Source: Zea mays
Lineage: Eukaryota > Streptophyta > Magnoliopsida > Poales > Poaceae
NCBI RefSeq assembly: GCF_902167145.1
Contig: NC_050099.1
Coordinates: 246,028,588 to 246,092,587 of the forward strand
DNA: 64,000 bases
Reading direction: 5' to 3'
Shown here piece after piece: positions 1 to 9,346 of this stretch. Position numbers and translations under genes: made by a program. Under the pieces are notes generated by a model. It was not told the DNA's origin. It saw only the letters and a list, made by a program, of their open reading frames with translations, and ran no database searches. Numbering within the stretch: the stretch's first letter is position 1; the number at the start of each line of letters is the position of its first letter.

Positions 1-616
1 GGATACGACAGAAGCCTTCACCAACGGTCAACTTGGTGGTTGGGGCTATAAATATCCCCCAACCACCACACTTCAATGTATCCAAGTTTTCAGCCATCAA
101 ACCTCATACAAGAGCTCTAGACTTCATTCCAAGACACAAACAAAGAGATCAAATGCTCTCCCAAGTCCGGAATCACTCCAAACAAATTAGTGACTAGAGA
201 GAGACATTTGTGTTCTTTTAAGCTCTTGCGCTTGGATTGCTTTTCTTCTTCCTCTATTCTTGTGTTCAACTCACTTGTAATCAAAACAAGAGACACCAAG
301 TTGTGGTGGTCCTTGTAGTGGACTAAGTGTCCCATTTGATTGAAGAGAAAGGCTCACTCGGTCTAAATGACCGTTTGAGAGAGGGAAAGAGTTGAAAGAG
401 ACCCGGTCTTTGTGACCACCTCAACGGGGAGTAGGTTTGTAAGAACCGAACCTCGGTAAAACAAATCACTGTGTCATTCGTTCTTATTCGCTTGTGATTT
501 GTTTTGCCCTCTCTTTCGGACCCGACTTTAATTCTAACGCTAACCCCGGCTTGTAGTTGTGCTTAAACTTTATAAATTTCAGATTTGCCTATTCACCCCC
601 CTCTAGGCGACTTTCA
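1..616 (+). repeat. Truncated Sirevirus-type LTR (3' part)
   Basis: The last 80 bases are the mirror image of the left edge of the four LTRs further right (conserved elements: ACAAGCCGG-type block, CACCCCCCTCTAGGCGACT, then a CA end at 615-616). A TATA-like CTATAAATA lies at 47-55 inside a GGGG...CCCC frame, as in the other LTRs, so this copy points to the plus strand. No primer binding site follows position 616, so it is a 3' LTR or a solo LTR. The 5' part is outside the window. Confidence 0.8.
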
Positions 617-1047
617 CTGTCTAATGTGAAAAGGCTGCTATGAGAAAAGTTAAAAGTCGTTTGGTTTAAACTGCTGTGAGTTATCCGCTGTAAACAAGTC
701 GTATATTGTTTATTTACACTTTGTTTAACTATATTTATTGATCAATATATCTAATTAAAAAACTGATTTTACACTTATATTCCTAATATTTTTTACAAAT
801 ATATAATTGTTTAATTTCATTTGAAATTATTTATTATAACGCTTAATTATTTTAATCATATTTTTAGTTTCAATTTATTGTATCTGTTTATTAATATAAC
901 GAACTTCGATAAACAGCAAAAGTAGCATCAAACTGCTTTTAAAATTTGTACTATAGAAAAACTGTTTTTTCTAAATTAGCTACGAAAACAGAATTAAACA
1001 TATCCTTAGTCTACTATGTAAAATAGTGTTTTGTATGAATTTTTTGT
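617..1047. other. AT-rich spacer, possible decayed MITE
   Basis: No gene is visible. The stretch is very AT-rich. Two short blocks near 655-690 and 910-945 (around GTTTGGTTTAAACTGC and CAGCAAAAGTAGCATCAAACTGC) look loosely inverted, as in an old MITE, but no target duplication can be identified. Confidence 0.3.
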
Positions 1048-1720
1048 ATGTATACATGCTCATGCTCGGCTGAAGATAATTGTAGAGCAAAAGGCCCGTA
1101 TCCAGCCCAAGGCCTTTTTTTTTCTCCGGCTCAAGGCAGTCCGACCCGAGGCACTACCGCACTAGGCCGCCGAGACAGTCAGACCGGCGTAGCCTGCGAT
1201 CTCCTCAGACCGGCAAGCACCAAGCACAGAGGATAGCCGCGCTCACCTCCTCAGTCCCCACACGCCCTAGGCGCTGGCGCTGCAAGCTCGGGCAGTCGAG
1301 CCGAGCGCTCCCTGCTCGGCGGACGCTGGCCGTGGCTCGCCCTCGCTGTGCCGACACGCCGGCAACCATCTCCCCTCCAGGTATCCCTCTCCCGCCTCCT
1401 GCCTCCGGTGCTTCTATTCGACAGCTTCCTCCCCGACCGTCGCCCTCCCTTTTCTGCGTGGCCGCGCGCGGCTGGCGGGCAGCAGCAGCAGCCCAGCCGT
1501 CGAGCCTAATTGGGGATTTTTGGGTGATTGTGTGTGTGTGTGTTTTATGGTTGTTCGATTTGGGATTTTTAGATGACTGCCTAACATTACATTATCGCTT
1601 ACTGAACTTACTGAATCGTGGGGCAACTTGTACCAAATTGCTAAATGATTTTTTTTGCCAAATTGCTTATGAAAATTTTGATGTTCATACCCCTATGCTA
1701 AAATCCTAGATCCGCCACTG
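1048..1720. mobile_element. GC-rich insert ending in a hAT-like terminus
   Basis: The right edge read on the minus strand begins CAGTGGCGGATCTAGGATTT (1701-1720), a form typical of grass hAT-type non-autonomous elements. It is followed by AT-rich sequence and then a GC-rich, CpG-rich block (1130-1500) that looks like captured genic DNA. The matching left terminus was not found, so the left limit is arbitrary. Open frames here are short and show no recognisable domain. Confidence 0.35.
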
Positions 1721-1799
1721 ATGGTTGGCTCAAACTTATGAAAAGAGCTAGCTAAGGAAACAGGGCCAAAGTGAGCTCCAGGGAAAAAAAAAGAGCACC

Positions 1800-4652
1800 A
1801 TGGAGAAAGGGGACGTGCTGGTGGACCTGGACAAGCTCCCTATGAAGCGCCTTGAGGCCATCGACGAGACTGGCAACGAGCACTACCCACCGTAAGTTTG
1901 CTGACAACCCATAATCTGTTCCTCTCAAGTCCACCAGGAGCTTACACTCTTTCCCTTTCTCTGCTTGCCGGGCGGTATCTGCGGTTGCAGGGACACTAGC
2001 AACGAGGAGCAGCGGCTCGCGGCCATCCGCCGGATTGACTTCTCTTGGGTCATAGAGAAGGATGCAAAGAAGGCCAAGAAGGCGGCTGAGGCTGATACTA
2101 CCCAGCAGGCATGGCCCTGGCAGGGCCTTATGGAGAGCCTGCAGCAGGCACATCAGGAGCTCTCCGTCGTCATAGACCTCATCGGCACGGTTGGTAAATG
2201 CAGATGTGCACTCAATTTCAGTCCTTGCAACAGAAATGCTGGCGACCACTTATGACCATGTTGAAAATTGTGCTGCAGGTTGAGGCTAATGACGCCATGG
2301 CAGTCGCCTCGACAACGAAGCCCAAGTCACAGCCAAACGAAATACTAGTTGACATGGCAGTGTGTGCTGCCACCAAGCTCCAGTGCCTTAGGGTATGTTC
2401 CTTACCATGGCTACCATGTGTAGATAGATAGCATTTACAAATCGATGGAATGCATGGAGCTCCTTAGACTAGTGAAAAAAAGAAAGCCAGAGCTGAAAGG
2501 ACTGTAAAAAATGTTCCTGTAATTGACATTTCAAGCTCCGCTGTTTATTGTTGTACTTGTAATATTCATTTGTGCCTTTTGGGATCTCTCAGCATTTGTC
2601 ACGGTACTTCAAACAATCTGCTACGACAATGGAGCAACAGTTCCAAAAGGAGACTAGGTTCTACAGCTCCTTAATAAGGTAGTTACTGCTGTTGAAGTTC
2701 TAAATGTGAAAGCTGTTAAAAAAAACTGAAGTTTTTGACCCAATTGCTGATCCATTTGCAGATTACAGCAGAACTGGAAAGTGAAGCGGCAGCGGTCTGT
2801 TGGGAGTCCAGGAAGTGAGGGCTTCATGTTTGATCTAGTTGATACTTCTCAGCTAGACACAACAACAATGCCTCGATTATCACCATTATCTTTGATTCCA
2901 ATTGATCAAGACTCTTCAGGCACTTTGTCTGTACAAATTCCACAGAAGTGTTTCCATTCCTTGAGCCTTCGATTTCATGGAGACATAGCCAATAATGCAG
3001 AAAGCAGTGCTGTCAAAAGGAAAGAAGGCACATTAACCAACACTACTACCGGAGCCGAAAATGATGTTTTGGAGAACGATGATGTCAATAAGTCTACTGA
3101 ACATGCACATTCCATCTTGCGCGACATCCATAAGTCCATATTTGAGGAGCAGGTGGGTTAATGGCTAGATTTTCATATGTCCTTTGACTAACTGGAACAC
3201 CATGTATAGTAAAGAGCTGTTGAAGTCTTCACCTTGCTGTTTCCCTTACTTTTACCCGTACCATCACACTCAATTTAGTGCATATCTCTTGTAGGTTTTT
3301 GATATGGTGATCCAGGAGACATTTATCCAATCTCAAGGCATCAATGTTACTGGAATGTGCGAAGATTTTCTCCAATTAGCGATTGGTCAGGAATGTTCTT
3401 TGTGCCTTTCGCATGATCTCTCTGGGCAGAATAATAACTCGGGGACAGTAGGGCAGGAAGATCATATGGATATAGATCATACTGGAAATCTTGCAGTAGC
3501 CACTGTAAATGGGAAGGAGTCTTCAAATAAGGATGTGAGAGGGTTTCCTAACCCCAAAAGCTTAGAAATTTACCTGCTACATGTGTTCCATGAAGGCATC
3601 CTTAGAAAACTCAGGGAGAAATCTCGTCATGTGGTTCGGTACCAGAGTTCTGCTCAGGGTACACCTGACGAGTGTGGCCTGCTAAGTCATTTTTGCATGA
3701 CAGTGTCTCACAGGATATTTTCTAGCAAAGTACATTTGGAGCTTGAAAGTGTGGTAGGACTGCTCTACACTCCGTCAATTAATGTTATTCTATAGTAGAC
3801 TGGCATTGTGACTTCGTTTCACTAATGCAGGTTAGTAGGGTTCCTTATCTCCATCTGTGTTCCCTTCCTACATGGCATTCTCGAACGTCCTCCTGGTCTC
3901 TCTGCCTGAAAGTTCCTCAGCCTATCCTGGCCACTGATCGAGTCAGAAGGCCTTCAGACTACAGTGAGTTGAAGTGCAAATCCAGGTCACAGTTCGGTAC
4001 AAAGGTGATCTTGAAAGATGGACAGATTAGTTTAATGGGCGAGGGCTCTCCAAGCATTGCTGGATCGTTAGCTGGGAAGCCATCCGATGGACGCCTGGTA
4101 AATAGTTACAATTGTGACTTGGAAGATCTCCCAATGATGCTTCTGCAGCAGGTGATTAAAACTGCCCACCTCCTCCTTTTTTTTTGGGTAGATCTCCCAA
4201 GCATTATGCCCCTTTGTAAAAACCTTTGTCCATTGCCAGTTCCATGCAGAGTCTGCAAACCATTTTCAGTGCCACATGCGATCTTCTCACCAAAGAATAG
4301 TTTGATAACTTGTTATTTTGTGTATCTGCAGGTTGCCAGCCAAGTAATCCACTGGCTCCACGATGAAGCGGTGGTCCTTGGGATGAACGCGACAATAGAT
4401 TTCCTGTGCCTGTACTTGGACCTTGACCAAGGTGAAACACTAGGCCTGGTGGCACACGTTGACCCGGATGACACCTACGGCTGCGTCTCATGGTACCTCA
4501 CTCTTGATCATCACCCAACGGAGGAAGGGAAGATGTCAGCGGGTAGTCCGGAGCTAGAGGAGCGCAGGTTTTTGGGGTACCTTTCCCCGGAATTGCTTTA
4601 CTCTACCCTGATGGACCTGGTAAAACTGTGCAGCACAGGTGTCCAACGCTGA
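1800..4652 (+). CDS. MED17: Mediator complex subunit 17 (MED17), 8 exons
   Basis: This encodes a head-module subunit of Mediator, the nuclear complex linking transcription factors to RNA polymerase II. Coding exons inferred from GT/AG sites and frame continuity are 1800-1891, 1991-2189, 2279-2392, 2593-2678, 2762-3152, 3295-3753, 3831-4151 and 4332-4652. They sum to 1983 nt, or 660 residues, close to the usual plant MED17 length. Recognition rests on the N-terminus (VDLDKLPMKRLEAIDE), the IRRIDFSWVIEK block, the QQAHQELSVVIDLIGTVEAND stretch across the exon 2/3 junction, and FYSSLIRLQQNWKVKRQR across exons 4/5. The start ATG has a good context (CACCATGG) and gives the family N-terminus at once. 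All splice phases join without a stop. A transposon end lies 80 bp upstream, so the promoter or 5' UTR may be partly transposon-derived. Confidence 0.92.
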
Positions 4653-5640
4653 GACTCTGCCCACGGAGTAGTGGGAGTCTCATGCGCGGTAAGTCTCACG
4701 GATAGGGGTAGTAATGGGCCTTAAAATTTTGCACTGTGAAATTTAAGAATTAGATCAGATTAGGATATAATCATCAAACTCTATCTTTATCCATTTTAAA
4801 CTAAATTAGTTAAGAAGTCAAACACTTTGGATCTGGGATCCGTTACCAATCATCTCTACTCGCTGCCCTCCTCCAAGTCCAGAGAAACGTGCAAGTGCAG
4901 ATAGCAGGAAAAAAAAAGAGAGATAAGATGTGCACTCTGGGCCAGGCCTAGTCCGCTGACCTGTCGCCGGCCCACCAAAAAGAGATGGCAATCCTTCCTT
5001 CCTTCCTAGCTCCTTTCCCGACTGCCTCTCTACTGTCCGTGTCATGTCAAGTCTTCTGATGATCTCCGTACCCATGTCCGTCTTTTACTATTCCTCGTGA
5101 GACGGCTTCCAGTGAAAAAAAACCGACAGCTTTGGCAGCTAGCAACATTTCGCTTTGCGTTTTGACCGGTGCACTTGCCAGAAGCCAGGAAAAAAGTTTT
5201 CTCGTGTGTTCGGTAACGGTTGAAGCCAGCAGATCGATCGTGTTCGCGTTTTAATCGTGGTCATTATGGTGACAAGACAGGACTAGAGTCAAGGTGAGGT
5301 AGGGTGGCCGGGAAGGCTGAAGCTTATCCACACAGCACTGTGTGTGAAGGCATGCAGCTCCATCTTTCACACTCTCTTCCTCACGGTCACGGCCATGGTC
5401 GATCGAACCGACAGCATATATGGCGTACTACACCACAAAGATCCTGATCCTGTCCTTACATCTTGTATGAATGTACTGTACTGCAAGGATCAGTGGAAAA
5501 AAAAGAAGATATGAGTTGTCTAGTCTACCTGCCTTCACAATTCCATTCTATATTTCACAGCCATTTCTTCATGGAGTCATCGTCAGCAGTAGCGGTTACA
5601 GCGGCCATCGACGACACCCACCCACCTCACGTCACGCACA
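4653..5640. other. Downstream region of MED17, no gene recognised
   Basis: This should contain the MED17 3' UTR and then intergenic DNA. It includes short A-runs and a small CCTT repeat near 4993-5010. Frames at 4818-5075 (-) and 5463-5726 (+) are short, lack domains and are likely chance. Confidence 0.4.
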
Positions 5641-5953
5641 CGTATGGAGGAGCAGTAGAGACCGAGCGTGCACAAAAAGAAGTCATAGCGCGCGTGGGTC
5701 TGGGATTTAGACGTTGTTGCCCCTAGTAATTGCACAAAAAAAGATGCATTTAAGAGGAATCGAACTTGAGACCTCCAGTCTAGAATGCCTTGGAGCTGCT
5801 GCAGCAACCAATCAAGCCTGATTGTTTTAGTGACGTTAATGCACCCATATCCCTATTTAATAGGGGCAAACAGGGAAAACTCTATGATAATTAATCACTC
5901 CTTGGTATGCACAATCATGTCCTAAACGACTACCTTTACTGCACTGGAGGGAG
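5641..5953 (-). mobile_element. Stowaway-type MITE, copy 1 (inverted)
   Basis: This is the reverse complement of the MITE at 7306-7630. The right end reads GCACTGGAGGGAG followed by TA, that is a CTCCCTCC terminal repeat on the minus strand with a TA target. The left end is degenerate. It retains an internal block with a pol III B-box-like motif (minus strand AGTTCGATTCC, near 5755-5765). Confidence 0.7.
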
Positions 5954-5955
5954 TA

Positions 5956-6767
5956 CACTGGCCGGCGGCGCAACCGTATAGTAGATACTGATGATTGCGA
6001 GAGCGCTACCGTTAATTAACCCACCAACGCCTCCCCTCCTTCCTTTCGTATACAATCAATGCCATTAATCAATTAATTAATCCTACTACTAGTACTCTCG
6101 TTCCCATAGTCGCGCGCTCTCTTCGTACAAGTAAAATAATAATTATAACTGTACCCTACTCCGAATTCATATTTTAGGCTCTCGCTGGCTGGCGTTGGCG
6201 TGTGCTTGCTTGCTTGACCAACGCGATTATGATTAGTGGTGATGATTAGCGCGCGCGCGCCCGGCGCCCGTCCGTCATATATGCGGGGAGGCCCCTCCCG
6301 GTCGGCGTATTCGGCTCTGCGTCCCGCAGGCTGGTGCCTGGTGCCTGTGCTGCTGCCTGCTGGCTGATCCTGACCTCCTCCTGCCACGGTGGCAGTTGGT
6401 TGGTACTTTGGTACCACTACCGCCACCACCACAGCCTGCCTGCGCACGCCCGGCGCCGTGGCTGGGCCCCACTGTCAGGCCGAGGCCGCAGCGCACCATG
6501 CATGATAGTTTTGGAAGTTTTGTTTGATTCCAATCCGGCTCTATGAGCCAATCTGTTTTGTATTTTTATTCTAGCTTTCGAATCTGTTGGACCCAGTTTA
6601 GCTACAACAAAGACCTTCGTGGATAAATAAAACCTAATAAGGTTGGACGGTTAAACCGCGTGTTGGACAAATTAAAATCTTCATGGAGTCAACCACGTAT
6701 AGTACGTAGCACACTCTTCGAAGGAAACTTTCTGTCTTCCTCCGTCCTCTCTCGATTCATCACAGCA
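5956..6767. other. Intergenic, GC-rich patch, no gene recognised
   Basis: A (GC)n tract lies at 6249-6260, a palindromic GGGGAGGCCCCTCCC at 6284-6298, and GC-rich DNA to about 6500. AT-richer sequence follows. Open frames here (for example 6073-6447 minus, 6334-6546 plus) overlap on both strands and have no domain. Confidence 0.35.
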
Positions 6768-6770
6768 TAA

Positions 6771-7237
6771 GGGCATGTACAGTGGTGTTTAATGTGGGGG
6801 CTCTTAAGGTGTTTTAGGAGGTTATTTGCAAAAAAATCTTAGAGCCGTCTCTCCGTGAAGAGACGCCTCTGGCTCGTAAACCAAGTAACAACAGACGCCT
6901 CACTTCCCACTGTACGAATTTGTCGTCTGTTCTATCGATCTGATGTTATACAAATACATTTAATTCTGTATTTATTAATAGACTACGTTTATAGACACTC
7001 CATTGTACAATAGAGTCTCTTAGTTGTCTCCTGTGCTTGGAGAACCGTTTTGGTGTCTCTCCACCAGGGGCGGAGCCAGCCCTTATTTTGGGGTCAGCTG
7101 ACCCCGATAATTTTTTAAATATCTAATAGAAAACAGTGTTAATAACAAAAGTTCTATAGTAAAAATCTAGTAGTTAATACTGATGACCCCGATAAAATAT
7201 TTGCTAGCTTCGCTACTGCTCTCCACTGTACATGCCC
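6771..7237. mobile_element. Tourist-like (PIF/Harbinger) MITE
   Basis: Perfect terminal inverted repeats GGGCATGTACAGTGG / CCACTGTACATGCCC are flanked by TAA on both sides (6768-6770 and 7238-7240), the 3 bp target duplication of PIF/Harbinger elements. About 300 bp without the hAT MITE inserted at 7065-7218. No coding capacity. Confidence 0.88.
7065..7218. mobile_element. hAT-type MITE nested in the Tourist MITE
   Basis: The ends are CAGGGGCGGAGCCAGC and (inverted) CAGTAGCGAAGCTAGC. An exact 8 bp target duplication CTCTCCAC flanks it (7057-7064 and 7219-7226), diagnostic of the hAT superfamily. 154 bp, non-coding. Confidence 0.9.
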
Positions 7238-7305
7238 TAATATACCATCGACGCGCATCTGGCTAAAAAAAATTGTGTACTCTAGCACTGATCGACGCAG
7301 AAGTA

Positions 7306-7630
7306 CTCCCTCCAGTGCAGTAAAGGTAGTCGTTTAGGACATGATTGTGCATACCAAGGAGTGATTAATTATCATAGAGTTTTCCCTGTTTGCCCCTATT
7401 AAATAGGGATATGGGTGCATTAACATTACTAAAACAATTAGGCTTGATTGGTTGTTGTAGCAGCTCCAAGGCATTCTAGACTGGAGGTCTCAAGTTCGAT
7501 TCCTCTTAAATACATCTTTTTTTGTGCAATTACTAGGGGCAACAACGTCCAAGACCCATGCGCGCTATGACTTCTTTTTGTGCACGCTCGGTCACACGCA
7601 TGATGACTTCTTTTACTGCACCGGAGGGAG
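7306..7630 (+). mobile_element. Stowaway-type MITE, copy 2
   Basis: The termini CTCCCTCCAGTGCAGTAAA and TTTACTGCACCGGAGGGAG are flanked by TA (7304-7305, 7631-7632), as in Tc1/mariner-related Stowaway MITEs. The body matches 5641-5953 in inverted orientation over roughly 300 bp. It contains AAGTTCGATTCC near 7492, close to a pol III B box. Confidence 0.82.
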
Positions 7631-7702
7631 TACATTATTATTACACCCGCACCATCCAACACATGTATGTATAATTACTGGATTCCGTTCTCACTCAGTA
7701 TA

Positions 7703-7836
7703 CTCCCTCCGTTTCAAAATGTTATTCTCTTGAATTTTATGTCTATATTCAACTCGATGGTGATGAATATAGACATACATGTACAACGTATACACTAAAT
7801 ATTGCATGAATTAACTAAAATCAAAACGAAAGAGGT
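7703..7836. mobile_element. Stowaway-like MITE, decayed right end
   Basis: Starts with CTCCCTCCGTTTCAAAATG after a TA, the classic Stowaway terminus. The expected inverted right end is only weakly preserved (AAAATCAAAACGAAAGAGGT). Non-coding. Confidence 0.6.
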
Positions 7837-7958
7837 CTTGTTACAATTACATCATCAATACGGCATAGAGTGTGCGTCTACATTAGCCTTGCCGGTCGCC
7901 GGTTTAAAAGTTGCCCAACAACCTCTTTAAGTCGTCCTCTCCAAAAAATTAGATCTTA

Positions 7959-8107
7959 GAGTAACTCTAATAATTCTCTAAACTGTTCTCTAACTCTTAA
8001 ATTTAAGAAGTCAAAAGAAAAAATGATTTTCTTATAGTCCTCTAAATAGACTTGTTATATTTAGTTAATTGCTAATCAATATTATTTACTCTCTATATTT
8101 AGCAACT
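7959..8107. mobile_element. Fragment of a GAGCAACTC-type MITE
   Basis: Begins GAGTAACTCTAATAATTCTCTAAA after TTA, matching the terminus of the complete element at 8111-8464, but no partner end is found. Probably a truncated relative. Confidence 0.45.
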
Positions 8108-8110
8108 TAA

Positions 8111-8464
8111 GAGCAGCTCCAATAGTTATGTAAATTTTAGCTCTCTAAATCACAGATTTAAGAAGTTGCTAAATGACTTTTGGAGTAAAAAAATGTGAGT
8201 TCTCCAATAGTTCTCTAAATATAGGTTGTAATTTTGTTTTGTATCTATCCACATAAAAAATAAGTCACAAAAACTATATAATGGAGTCAACATTTTTGTT
8301 TATGGAGTTGTTAAATGGTTGCCAAATGTAGAGAGAAAATGAGGTTAGATGACAAGTTGTTAAATTTAGAAAGTTCATTTAGAAAACTGTTGGAGAATCG
8401 TTTTCATGTTAACTACCTAAATTATTGATTTAGGAAGTCTTTTAGATAACTACTGAAGTTGCTC
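8111..8464. mobile_element. Tourist-like MITE
   Basis: The left end GAGCAGCTCCAATAGTTATGT and the inverted right end GAGCAACTTCAGTAGTTATCT pair. Both sides carry TAA (8108-8110, 8465-8467), fitting a PIF/Harbinger MITE. AT-rich, about 354 bp, non-coding. Confidence 0.7.
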
Positions 8465-8709
8465 TAATATAGGCGCTCACTAAAAACAGTTAGCGTCAAT
8501 TTCGTCACGCTACGCGCTTATTTTTTCACTTTTCACGCACAACAAGGTAACCAATGTTCAGTGTACTCTTTTTTCTCCTTTTCCACGTAGCGAGGCAACC
8601 ACGTCTGATGACATAAGCTTCTCCTTCCCCGTCGAACCACTGCTATCGCGCCGATCAACCTTCATCTCCGCCACTGATGTTATCTGGCCTCGATCCCACC
8701 ACCAGCTAA

Positions 8710-8834
8710 GGCATTTTCGTTTGTACCGGATTGGTGGGTCGAAATGATTAATAACCGAATTGTTTCTCTAATTTATATAAATTTCGATTAACTGGAACGA
8801 TTCCGGGTGCAATCCGACATAAACGAATATGACC
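8710..8834. mobile_element. Small MITE with TAA target duplication
   Basis: The termini GGCATTTTCGTTTGTACCGG and (inverted) GGTCATATTCGTTTATGTCGG are flanked by TAA at 8707-8709 and 8835-8837. 125 bp, non-coding. The superfamily is inferred from the 3 bp duplication only. Confidence 0.6.
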
Positions 8835-9346
8835 TAAGCCTCGATGGGAGCCGTCATACTCCTCGGCCCACGACCCCCGTCGCCAAGGCAGCTCCGCACG
8901 CACCAAAACTAGAATTAACATTAATCTACTCCCTAAATATTAATAACCGTTGGTGACCAAACTAATTTTTATTTTTCATGTAACGTGTTAAACTTGAATT
9001 TAGAGAGATTTTTTAGATAACTATGAGTCGTTCCACGAACGAGGGGCGGGGTGACTCCGGAATAAGGGGAACTCTTGGCCCCCCCACAGCAAAAGCGCCC
9101 ATCATCGCGTCGTTGATCCGCGTGCCGTGTCACCTTCGCCGCGTGGTCCGGTACGCCGTGCAGCACCCCAGCGTGGGGAGAGGGCCAGAGGGGAGAGAGG
9201 AGCAGTCCACGCGAGTGAGGAGAGGGAGAAGGCGAGCGAGGAGGAGAGGAGAGGGATCTCGACACCTCTCCCCCCCCCCCCCCCCCACCCCATCCTCCTC
9301 CCCTCAGCCTCTCCGGTGGGCGGGCGGGCGGGCGGGCAATTCGGCC

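Noticed and set aside
1332..1709. 125-codon frame upstream of MED17
   Set aside because: It crosses GC-rich and then AT-rich transposon-like sequence and ends in the hAT-like terminus; no domain.
7440..7520. Possible tRNA gene around AAGTTCGATTCC
   Set aside because: Only a B-box-like motif is present; acceptor, D and anticodon stems do not fold, and the sequence is internal to a MITE.
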